DNA of 64,000 nucleotides, taken from DATBRC01 sp036560485. GTDB lineage: Bacteria; Pseudomonadota; Gammaproteobacteria; Burkholderiales; Burkholderiaceae_D. Within the stretch, counting starts at the first letter, position 1. Each line of letters opens with the position of its first letter. Positions 1 through 7,433 of this stretch are shown here, piece after piece. A program made the translations under genes and the position numbers. The notes under the pieces are model-generated. The model had not been told where the DNA came from. It saw only the letters and a list, made by a program, of their open reading frames with translations, and did no database searches. The stretch is taken from assembly GCA_036560485.1 (NCBI GenBank), contig DATBRC010000053.1, positions 62,001-126,000 of the forward strand. The letters run 5' to 3'.

Positions 1-609
1 GCAGGTGTAAAACAATATGTGATACTAGGTGCCGGGCTCGATACGTTTGCATACAGAAATCCATATGCGAGCAAGGGATTGCGTGTGTACGAAGTCGACC
101 ATCCGTCTACGCAAGCCTGGAAAAAAACATTGCTTCAGAACGCAAACATCCCGGTTCCGGACAGTTTGACTTTTGTCGCTGCCGATTTCGAAAAAAAGGC
201 GCTGGCAGAAAGCTTGCGGGAAGCAGGTTTCCGGTTCGATCAGCCTGCCTATTTTTCGTGGCTGGGCGTTGTGGTCTATCTTACGCAAGAAACCATCTTC
301 GACATGCTTCGCTTTGTCGCGTCTCTACCAAAAGGCAGCGGGATTACCTTCGATTATTGCTTGCAGCGTTCATTGCTCAATCCGATCGAGCGCGCGATCA
401 GCGAAACCATTGGCAAAATAATCGCCGAGCTTGGAGAGCCTTGGGTATCTTTTTTCGAACCGGCCACCTTCAAGGAGGAGATCGGGAAACTTGGCTTCAC
501 GCATATTGATGACCTTGGACCGGATGAATTGAATCCCCGCTATTTTTTCCAGCGCAAAGATGGCTTGCGCGCGGGCGGAGGCGTGCGCCTGATGTGCGCG
601 AAGACTTAG
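1..609 (+). CDS. SAM-dependent methyltransferase, LCM/TIGR00027 type (5' end missing)
   Basis: The reading frame is open from the first base, so the gene starts before the window; about 202 residues of the C-terminal part are present. The first visible residues contain the glycine-rich SAM-binding strand (VILGAGLDTFAYR), followed by an acidic strand end (VYEVDHP), which is how leucine carboxyl methyltransferase-like class I methyltransferases bind the adenosine of SAM. Proteins of this family transfer methyl groups to unknown small molecules or protein carboxylates; many are annotated only as putative methyltransferases. The next gene follows after 68 bp on the same strand but is not obviously related. 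The family is fairly certain; the substrate is unknown. Confidence 0.8.
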   Translation, partial: AGVKQYVILGAGLDTFAYRNPYASKGLRVYEVDHPSTQAWKKTLLQNANIPVPDSLTFVAADFEKKALAESLREAGFRFDQPAYFSWLGVVVYLTQETIFDMLRFVASLPKGSGITFDYCLQRSLLNPIERAISETIGKIIAELGEPWVSFFEPATFKEEIGKLGFTHIDDLGPDELNPRYFFQRKDGLRAGGGVRLMCAKT

Positions 610-677
610 TGTAGTGCATCGGATTTGAAGTGCAAAAATTTTTCTATCGCTGACATACTCAACTATGGAATGAAAAC

Positions 678-1523
678 ATGAAAGACTTTAAAGATCGTGT
701 AGCAGTCGTGACCGGCGCAGCAAACGGCATCGGCCGTGCCATTGCAGAACGTTGTGCAGCAGAAGGCATGAAGGTTGTACTGGCTGGTATCAATGAAGAA
801 AATTTAGCCAAAGTCGAACGCGATCTCAAAGCGCGTGGCGCCACCGTGATGAGCGTGCGCACCGACGTCTCAAAAAAAGAGGATGTAGAGGCGCTTGCGC
901 AAAAGACGCTGGATGCATTCGGCGCAGTGCATCTGCTGGTCAATAATGCCGGTGTCGGCGCCGGTACGACTGCATGGGACAGCAGCTGGAACGATTGGGA
1001 GTGGGTGATCGATGTCAACCTGTGGGGCGTGATCCATGGCGTCAAAATTTTCACGCCGATCATGCTGGCGCAAAAGGACGCCTGCCACATCGTCAATACA
1101 TCGTCGGTCGCTGGCTTGCTGGCATATCATCCGAGCGCCACTTACCATATGACCAAGCATGCAGTTGTCGCGCTTTCAGAAAACATGCAGCTATCGCTAG
1201 AGCAGCAAAATGCCAACGTAAAAGTTTCGGTGTTATGTCCTGGCTGGGTCAAGACCGGCATTCTGGATTCTGCCAGGAACCGTCCTGCGCATTTGCAAAA
1301 CCCGCCAGTCACACCGACACCGGAGCAGGTCGCCGCATGGCAATCGATGGTTGAAAAACTGGAAGCCAGCATGCCGGCAAGTGAAGCGGCGGATCATGTA
1401 TTCAAGGCGATCGTGGAAGAAAGGTTTTACGTGCTGACGCATCCGGAATATACGTCGATGATTGAAGAGCGGATGGCTAACTTGGTCAACGGTAACAATC
1501 CGAAAAATCCATTGAGACAATGA
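678..1523 (+). CDS. SDR family NAD(P)-dependent oxidoreductase
   Basis: A 281-residue classical short-chain dehydrogenase/reductase. The Rossmann motif TGAANGIG lies at residues 12-19, the NNAG motif at 89-92, and the catalytic set is Ser142/143, Tyr156 and Lys160 (YHMTK). The length is slightly above the usual 250 because of a C-terminal extension after about residue 210 that resembles the SDRs of the 1-acyl or hydroxysteroid group. The start is the ATG at 678. It probably reduces or oxidises a carbonyl or alcohol of a hydrophobic substrate, but the substrate cannot be read from the sequence. No operon partner is evident: 97 bp separate it from the next small gene. Confidence 0.88.
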   Translation: MKDFKDRVAVVTGAANGIGRAIAERCAAEGMKVVLAGINEENLAKVERDLKARGATVMSVRTDVSKKEDVEALAQKTLDAFGAVHLLVNNAGVGAGTTAWDSSWNDWEWVIDVNLWGVIHGVKIFTPIMLAQKDACHIVNTSSVAGLLAYHPSATYHMTKHAVVALSENMQLSLEQQNANVKVSVLCPGWVKTGILDSARNRPAHLQNPPVTPTPEQVAAWQSMVEKLEASMPASEAADHVFKAIVEERFYVLTHPEYTSMIEERMANLVNGNNPKNPLRQ

Positions 1524-1620
1524 GGTATATGCTCATCAGGAATCGCAATTCATGATTCCAGAACTAACACGAACGACAAGCATCTAAAAATACTGGCTGA
1601 CGTTTTACAGGAAATATTTT

Positions 1621-1809
1621 ATGGGCAATCATCACAGGCATTTTATGAATGAGGCGGATATCGGAAGTGGCGACAAAACGCTTGCCGATCATGAAACGGA
1701 AAAATTAATCGAGGAAGTTGGCAAGGAAAAGCAAAAAGCCGATGCACAAAGAGGTGTGAAGCAGAATGTCGGCAACCAGCAAAATGCCGGTTCAGAACAA
1801 AAGCATTAA
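1621..1809 (+). CDS. small hydrophilic protein, unknown function
   Basis: A 62-residue, very hydrophilic, lysine/glutamate/glutamine-rich protein without any cysteine or membrane segment. It is supported as a gene by an AGGA ribosome-binding site about 9 bases before the ATG and by coding-like composition. The central part (residues 20-45) looks helical and charged, similar in style to small stress or DNA-associated proteins, but I do not recognise a family. It ends 134 bp before the convergent DUF4139 gene. It may be spurious, although the ribosome-binding site argues for translation. Confidence 0.5.
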   Translation: MGNHHRHFMNEADIGSGDKTLADHETEKLIEEVGKEKQKADAQRGVKQNVGNQQNAGSEQKH

Positions 1810-1885
1810 ATTTGGAGGGCAAGCGAGGCAATATACTTGTTTTGCTTTTCTGGTTTCCGTGAACTGGTGTGAAACTTTTAATATT

Positions 1886-1923
1886 GGCGTATTGGATTTT
1901 TGATGCGCGCAATCCAATACGCC
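1886..1923. terminator. 13-bp perfect inverted repeat between convergent genes
   Basis: GGCGTATTGGATT (1886-1898) and AATCCAATACGCC (1911-1923) form a perfect 13-bp stem with a 12-base loop. It sits between the convergent ends of the small ORF and the DUF4139 gene, so a bidirectional terminator is likely. Neither side has a clean T-run immediately after the stem, so termination efficiency is uncertain. Confidence 0.5.
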
Positions 1924-1943
1924 GTAGACTTCCATCGTTCTTG

Positions 1944-3380
1944 CTACCACTTCACCACAGCCGTGTATTCCAGTACCGCTTTTCCGTCAGCCGGCACCTT
2001 CACTTGCCACACCGCCGATCCGGAACTTTCCTTGAGGTGAGATTGAGTTTCGTTGGTGATGTTCCAATCACCCTGCAGCGGTTCGCGCACGGTCACCACG
2101 ACAGGTTTGCTGTCGGCATTGCGAATTTCGATTTTGTATGAAGATTGCGATGCATGCGATGACAATGATTTGTAATCGGTTTGCACGCGATCCGCTGTAA
2201 TGTCGAATGCCTCGCCAAGACGCAATCCAATTTTTTCGTTCTTCGCTGTGTGCGCGATCGCATCTTCACCTACCAGTTGCGCGCCGCCGTTCGCATCTTT
2301 CATATACACACGCATTGTGCCGGCAGGTAAAGGAATGCCGAGATCGCCGCCCTTGTTTTCAAAGCGCAGGTAGACGCTGGGTTTCAAGCCCTTTTGGATT
2401 TCGGGATGCGAGCCTTGATACCACCACCAATACATATTGTTGCTTTGCAAGACATATTCGCGCTTGACCGGGATCTCGGCAGCGGACAGCAGCGCGACTT
2501 GCTTGGTTTGATTTTGCAGGATCGTGGTTGGGCGATCCAGTGTGTAGAGGTGGTAGTCGCCAAGTTTTTCTTCTTGCATAGGCTGCGATGCTGGCGCGCC
2601 AGCAAGAAGACGAATGCCGCTCTTCATTGCAATATCACGTTGCTCATGTACGCGATTCAATGTGCCGGCCACCAACTGCAATCGCGCATTTTCAAATGCA
2701 GTGCCGCTTTGATTGGTCAGCGTGACCCAACCGTTCAATTGCATGCGATCACCGCTGGCATTCACATTGGCGATGTAGTCCGCTTTCCAGCTCATTTGGT
2801 TGGCAAGATACATCAACTCAACATCCTGATTGCCGCCGCGTTGACTATCAAGCAGCAGCGACAGCGTAGGGCGATCGCGCAGTGTCGTTGGCACACTGCC
2901 GAATGCGATGCGGCCGGAAACGCCGGTTTCAATGCGGTCCGCATAGCGCAGCACGACACCTTCATTGGTTGACAGCACTGTGGCTTTTTCTACGGACTCG
3001 CCACCTGTGGCCTGGTTGGTGTGGATTACGGTAATTTCTTTTCCAACGTATTTATTCAACAGTGCAGTGGGCGTGAGCAGATCGAACTCGTAGTTCTGTT
3101 CCAGCAAAGTAAAGCCGGTACCGGACAGTGCGCGCACGCTGGTAGTTTCTGGACGAATGCTTGCAGCGACATCGCGAAATGCGATCTTGTTGTGTCCTGC
3201 ATGCAGCGGCAGCGTGCGCGTGTCGCGCACCAGCGCTTGCCCATCGTTGTAAATGGTGACGGCGATTGAGGAACGCGCTGCAGCGCTGACGCTGGTCTCA
3301 TCGGCGGTGACGGGTTGGGCGGTACAGATGCCACTGACAAAACAGCAAGCGACGGCAATGGTCAAGTAACGAATGCGCAC
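1944..3380 (-). CDS. secreted DUF4139 domain protein
   Basis: A 478-residue protein from the GTG at 3380, chosen because AAGGAGATCATC directly precedes it; the open frame extends 38 codons further upstream without a comparable site. The N-terminus (MRIRYLTIAVACCFVSG) is a Sec signal peptide, so the product is periplasmic or surface exposed. The body matches the beta-rich DUF4139 family in its pattern: an N-terminal YNDGQALV segment, a middle SWKADYIANV segment and a C-terminal EPLQGDWNITNE segment. No enzymatic motif is visible and the family function is unknown. It stands alone and is convergent with the preceding gene. Confidence 0.78.
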   Translation of the reverse strand: MRIRYLTIAVACCFVSGICTAQPVTADETSVSAAARSSIAVTIYNDGQALVRDTRTLPLHAGHNKIAFRDVAASIRPETTSVRALSGTGFTLLEQNYEFDLLTPTALLNKYVGKEITVIHTNQATGGESVEKATVLSTNEGVVLRYADRIETGVSGRIAFGSVPTTLRDRPTLSLLLDSQRGGNQDVELMYLANQMSWKADYIANVNASGDRMQLNGWVTLTNQSGTAFENARLQLVAGTLNRVHEQRDIAMKSGIRLLAGAPASQPMQEEKLGDYHLYTLDRPTTILQNQTKQVALLSAAEIPVKREYVLQSNNMYWWWYQGSHPEIQKGLKPSVYLRFENKGGDLGIPLPAGTMRVYMKDANGGAQLVGEDAIAHTAKNEKIGLRLGEAFDITADRVQTDYKSLSSHASQSSYKIEIRNADSKPVVVTVREPLQGDWNITNETQSHLKESSGSAVWQVKVPADGKAVLEYTAVVKW

Positions 3381-3626
3381 GATGATCTCCTTAATATAAG
3401 TGATGAATAGCACGTTAAACGCTATTCCAGCAAGAATGGGGTTAAGCCGGGGAAAATATTTATACGTTTGAGCTGTTGTCACATACAGACACAAAACAAG
3501 TGCATCGTTCGCCGTTTCATTGTAAACCCAACATTGAGCATAAAAATCAGGCCGTCTTTGAACCCGCCTGCTAGAATTAATTTCCCCGACGCATCGTTCG
3601 GTAAACTCTCTTTATCCATCTTGGAA

Positions 3627-4389
3627 ATGAATATGCGAAAAATCTTGATCAGTATAGCCATTGCTGCAGGTGCAATCGGCGTGACACCTGCAATGTTTGG
3701 ATAGTGCGACATCTTCCAATCCAGCGGTTGAAATGGCTTTCTGGAACAGCGTCAAAGACAGCAGCGATCCAAATGAACTTCAAGCTTACTTAAACAAATA
3801 CCCAAGAGGGCAATTTGCTGAATTGGCTGTAATACGTAAACAGCATCTGGAAAAATCAAAGTCTGCATATGTATCGACAGCAAACAATTTGAAGAATCGT
3901 TCAACCCAAACCGCCGTTGCAGAAGTGAGGTCCGGTTCGACGGACATTGATCCAAGATTTGATCAATATCTAACGGAATTAAAATCAGCCCTGAGTGAAC
4001 AACGGCGCCCCAACATTGCAAGCGTCCTGCCGGTCCTGCTACCGGTAAATGAACGCAACTCGAGGAAAGTTGAGGCTGTGGCGACGCAAATCTTCAGGGG
4101 CTCGTTTCCTAGCGCTGCAGCGATTTCAATCAGCCCGACAGGCGCGGTTGTGGTCGGGACGTCACCAGTAGTCGTCAGTATTTACGCTAACGCGGATGCT
4201 ACTGCACTGTCTGATTGCGAAAGTAAAAGGAAAGGTGCGGAAGCCGTTCTTCCAAAATGTGAAGTCTTTGTCAGGTCGAGAACAATAGACGCGAAGGCTC
4301 TTATTAATATGGTCGAAAAAGTGCGCGGTCCAGACTTTGATATATGGATCAAAGGCCTCAATGAATCTGTGGCCGCTTGGAGGAAATAA
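3627..4389 (+). pseudogene. secreted protein split by a frameshift after its signal peptide
   Basis: Two overlapping frames together look like one gene. The first starts at the ATG at 3627 (or 3633) and encodes MNMRKILISIAIAAGAIG plus a few residues, a textbook signal peptide, then stops at 3702-3704. The second frame is open from the TTG at 3697 to 4389 (230 residues) and lacks any export signal of its own; it begins with a segment (AFWNSVKDSSDPNELQAYL) typical of secreted helical-repeat proteins. Moving forward one base near 3690-3700 joins the two. It could be a real frameshift, a sequencing error, or a cytoplasmic protein started at the TTG. The function of the body is not recognised. Confidence 0.55.
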
Positions 4390-4446
4390 CAAACCTTATC
4401 AGGCCGGAAGTTGTGACCTGCGCTTAGAGACGGCAGTCACCTGAAT

Positions 4447-4480
4447 AAGAGGAGATATTTAGATAGCTCCTCTTTTTTTT
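4447..4480 (+). terminator. rho-independent terminator
   Basis: AAGAGGAG (4447-4454) pairs with CTCCTCTT (4467-4474) and the stem runs into a T-tract to 4480. It lies 58 bp after the frameshifted secreted gene and isolates it from the beta-oxidation cluster. Confidence 0.8.
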
Positions 4481-4652
4481 GATTTGACTTTGATGGCTTA
4501 ATTCAAGTCATGCCATTATGGTTTTTGATAGAGCATACCTTTCTTGCAATTCCAGAATGGTAATACGCTTAAAGTCGTTGGATCTTTCCGATCCGGAATC
4601 TGGCGTTAGAGCCGCGTCCCAATATATCTGTTTGACTTTTGCGCTTTTATGC

Positions 4653-4676
4653 ATAATAGTACGAGCGTACGATTAT
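4653..4676. promoter_or_regulatory. palindromic operator candidate for the TetR regulator
   Basis: ATAATAGTACGAGCGTACGATTAT is an inverted repeat in which GTACG and CGTAC are perfect arms around a 2-bp centre, and the outer hexamers match in five of six positions. It overlaps the -10 area of a promoter candidate whose -35 is TTGACT at 4632-4637. TetR-family regulators of fatty-acid degradation commonly bind palindromes of this size, so autoregulation and control of the downstream acyl-CoA dehydrogenase gene are likely. This is inferred from position and symmetry. Confidence 0.6.
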
Positions 4677-4734
4677 TTTATGAGTCGCCGCTTCAATTGT
4701 TGACAAGACAACTGCGACAACCGGCATTATTAAT

Positions 4735-5406
4735 ATGACATCGAAATCAATGCGCAAAGGCGAGCAAACTCGCGCCGCCATACTGGACGTCGCTCTGGAA
4801 ATGGCCAGCCGCGATGGCCTGGAAGGGCTGACGATCGGCTTGCTGGCCGACAGAATGGGCATGAGCAAATCTGGTGTGTTTGCCCACTTTGGTTCGCGCG
4901 AGGATTTGCAGATTGCCGTGCTGAAGTTGTACAACCATTTGTTTGAGCAAGATGTGTTTTATCCGGCTTTGAAAATGCCGCGCGGCTTGCCTCGCTTGCA
5001 GGAAATGTTTTCACGCTGGATTAAACGTGTGTCGGTCGAGATCGCATCAGGCTGTATCTATATAAGCGGCGCAGTGGAATACGATGACCGTCCCGGTGCG
5101 ATCCGCGATGAATTGAACAAGATGGTCAGCGCCTTGCAAAACGCGTTGCGGCGTTGCGTGCAGATCTGTGTGGAAGAAGGACACCTGCGTGACGATACCG
5201 ACCCGCAACAAATGGTATTTGAAATGTATGGCCTGGTGTTGGCATTGCACCACGATGCGCGCTTTATCAAACGCCCCGGCAGCGTTGAGCGCGCGCATAA
5301 TGGCTTTGAACGTTTAGTCGCAAGTTATCAAAGCGCACCAGCAGCCAAGAATTTAAAATCGGTTGCAAGCGAAAAATCAAAACACACTGTCAAAAAAACG
5401 GCTTAA
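4735..5406 (+). CDS. TetR/AcrR family regulator of the beta-oxidation cluster
   Basis: A 223-residue regulator. Residues about 8-60 form the TetR DNA-binding domain (TRAAILDVALEMASRDG, then the helix-turn-helix LTIGLLADRMGMSKSGVFAHF); the rest is an all-helical ligand-binding domain. The start may be ATG 4735 or ATG 4750, because neither has a good ribosome-binding site. It lies 27 bp before the acyl-CoA dehydrogenase gene, so an acyl-CoA ligand that relieves repression is the likeliest scheme. The Lys-rich C-terminal tail is unusual but probably disordered. Confidence 0.87.
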   Translation: MTSKSMRKGEQTRAAILDVALEMASRDGLEGLTIGLLADRMGMSKSGVFAHFGSREDLQIAVLKLYNHLFEQDVFYPALKMPRGLPRLQEMFSRWIKRVSVEIASGCIYISGAVEYDDRPGAIRDELNKMVSALQNALRRCVQICVEEGHLRDDTDPQQMVFEMYGLVLALHHDARFIKRPGSVERAHNGFERLVASYQSAPAAKNLKSVASEKSKHTVKKTA

Positions 5407-5433
5407 CAAGCTTCATCTTCAGGAGATTGCATC

Positions 5434-7224
5434 ATGGGTCAATACATTGCGCCATTACGGGATATGCAGTTTGTGCTGCACGAGTTATTGCATGTCGAAG
5501 AAGAATTGAAGCAATTGCCCAAGCATGCAGAGATTGATGCCGACATCATCAATCAGGTGCTGGAAGAAGGCGGCAAGTTTACTTCCGAGGTATTGTTTCC
5601 GCTGAATCACAGCGGCGATCGCGAAGGCTGCCATTACGACAAAGCGACCAAAACCGTGACGACGCCGAAGGGATTCAAGGAAGCGTACAAGCAATATGTC
5701 GACGGCGGTTGGGCGGCATTGTCATGCGATCCCGAATATGGCGGTCAGGGTTTGCCGATCGTAATGAACAATTCATTTTACGAAATGATCAATTCAGCCA
5801 ATCAGGCGTGGACCATGTATCCGGGTTTGTCGCATGGCGCGTATGAATGCTTGCTGGAGCATGGCACGCCGGAGCAGAAAAAGTTTTATTTGCCGAAACT
5901 GGTATCGGGCGAATGGACCGGCACCATGTGCTTGACTGAAGCGCATTGCGGTACCGACCTCGGTTTGTTGCGCACAAAAGCCGAGCCGCAAGCAGACGGT
6001 ACCTACAAAATCACCGGCAGCAAAATTTTCATCTCGGCTGGTGAACAAGACATTACCTCCAACATTCTGCATCTGGTATTGGCACGTTTGCCGGATGCAC
6101 CGGCAGGATCGAAAGGCATTTCCTTATTCCTGGTGCCGAAGTTCTTGCCGAATCCAGATGGCTCGGTTGGTGCACGCAATCCAATCACTTGCGGCGCGAT
6201 CGAAGAGAAGATGGGCATTCACGGTAATGCCACATGTCAGATGAATCTGGATGGCGCAGTCGGATCGCTGATCGGCGAACCGCACAAGGGTTTGAATGCG
6301 ATGTTCGTTTTCATGAATGCTGCGCGTCTCGGTGTCGGCATGCAATCTCTTGGTTTGACTGAGGTCGCCTATCAAAACGCATTGATCTATGCAAAAGACA
6401 GATTGCAAATGCGCAGCCTGTCCGGCCCGAAAGCACCGGACAAACCTGCTGATCCGATTATTGTGCATCCCGATGTGCGCCGCATGTTGTTCACAGCCAA
6501 AGCGTATGCGGAAGGCGGCCGCGCTTTCAGTTCGTACGTCGCTTTGCAAATCGACAGAGAGTTGAATCATCCCGATGAAGCAGTGCGCAAGGATGCCGCC
6601 GATCAAGTCGCGTTACTGACGCCGATCATCAAAGCCTTCCTGACCGAGAATGGCTGGATTGCGACGTCGGAAGCGTTGCAAGTCTACGGTGGCCACGGCT
6701 ATATCGCCGAGTGGGGCATGGAGCAATACGTGCGCGATTCACGCATCAACATGATCTATGAAGGCACCAATACGATTCAGGCGCTCGATTTATTGGGCCG
6801 CAAAATTCTGATGGATAACGGTGCCAAGCTGAAAAAATTCGGCGCGCAAGTGCAAGCGTTTGTGGAGGAGCACGGCACCGATGAAGCGATGAGCGAGTTC
6901 ATCACACCGTTGGCTGATTTGGGTGACAAGGTCACAAAGCTGACGATGGAAATCGGCATGAAGGCTTTCCAGAATCCGGATGAAGTCGGTGCAGCAGCAA
7001 TGCCGTATCTGCGTGTGGTCGGTCATTTGGTGTTTGCCTACTTCTTTGCACGCATGGCAAAGATTGCGTTGGATAAGCAGGATTCCGGCGACAATTTCTA
7101 CAAGGCGAAGTTGGCAACTGCACGTTTTTATTTCGCACGTCTGTTGCCGGAGACGGCGATGTTGATTCGTCAGGCGCGTTCCGGCTCGGTCAATTTGATG
7201 GCGCTTGATGCAGAATTGTTTTAG
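5434..7224 (+). CDS. acyl-CoA dehydrogenase (FadE-like, long form)
   Basis: A 596-residue FAD-dependent acyl-CoA dehydrogenase catalysing the first step of beta-oxidation, forming trans-2-enoyl-CoA. Visible motifs are CLTEAHCGTDLG (166-177), the flavin-contacting SKIFISAGEQD (197-206), QVYGGHGY (416-423) and IYEGTNTIQ (441-449), where Glu443 is the expected catalytic base. The roughly 130 residues after this motif form the extra C-terminal domain of the 600-residue subfamily. The start has AGGAG 8 bases upstream. It is co-directional with tetR upstream and the hydratase/dehydrogenase fusion downstream, although a repeat-rich 209-bp gap separates the latter. Confidence 0.93.
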   Translation: MGQYIAPLRDMQFVLHELLHVEEELKQLPKHAEIDADIINQVLEEGGKFTSEVLFPLNHSGDREGCHYDKATKTVTTPKGFKEAYKQYVDGGWAALSCDPEYGGQGLPIVMNNSFYEMINSANQAWTMYPGLSHGAYECLLEHGTPEQKKFYLPKLVSGEWTGTMCLTEAHCGTDLGLLRTKAEPQADGTYKITGSKIFISAGEQDITSNILHLVLARLPDAPAGSKGISLFLVPKFLPNPDGSVGARNPITCGAIEEKMGIHGNATCQMNLDGAVGSLIGEPHKGLNAMFVFMNAARLGVGMQSLGLTEVAYQNALIYAKDRLQMRSLSGPKAPDKPADPIIVHPDVRRMLFTAKAYAEGGRAFSSYVALQIDRELNHPDEAVRKDAADQVALLTPIIKAFLTENGWIATSEALQVYGGHGYIAEWGMEQYVRDSRINMIYEGTNTIQALDLLGRKILMDNGAKLKKFGAQVQAFVEEHGTDEAMSEFITPLADLGDKVTKLTMEIGMKAFQNPDEVGAAAMPYLRVVGHLVFAYFFARMAKIALDKQDSGDNFYKAKLATARFYFARLLPETAMLIRQARSGSVNLMALDAELF

Positions 7225-7237
7225 TTGATGTTTTGCG

Positions 7238-7403
7238 CCTCCCCTTTCAAGGGGGAGGTCGGGTGGGGGATGGGTTTATTGCAGTTAGCCCATCCCCACC
7301 CTGCCTTGCAGGCCGCATTTGCGCTAGTACGCGCAAACCGTTCCGCAAGCGGACAGCATGCTGTCCGGATTCCTTGCTATACCCCTTCCCTTGAAAGGGA
7401 GGG
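7238..7403. repeat. composite palindromic intergenic repeat
   Basis: A dense set of inverted repeats lies between two beta-oxidation genes. The outer arms are CCTCCCCTTTCAAGGG near 7238 and CCCTTGAAAGGGAGGG ending at 7403. Inside are GGGTGGGGGATGGG (7261-7274) pairing with CCCATCCCCACCC (7289-7301), TTTGCGC (7318-7324) with GCGCAAA (7331-7337), and a perfect 18-bp palindrome CGGACAGCATGCTGTCCG at 7350-7367. There is no coding capacity. The layout resembles a mosaic REP/BIME-like element. Confidence 0.75.
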
Positions 7404-7433
7404 AATCCATATTACGAACGTAAAGGTAAATTC

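Larger units (their letters stand above)
4390..4734. other. 345-bp intergenic region before tetR
   Basis: It contains the terminator at 4447-4480, then the promoter/operator region of the beta-oxidation cluster (TTGACT at 4632-4637 and the palindrome at 4653-4676). A short open frame at 4518-4703 has no ribosome-binding site and no recognisable product; I do not call it a gene. Confidence 0.6.

Noticed and set aside
4700..4734. TTGACA at 4700-4705 as a tetR promoter
   Set aside because: The matching -10 would place the RNA start at or after the ATG, so the upstream TTGACT/palindrome promoter is preferred.
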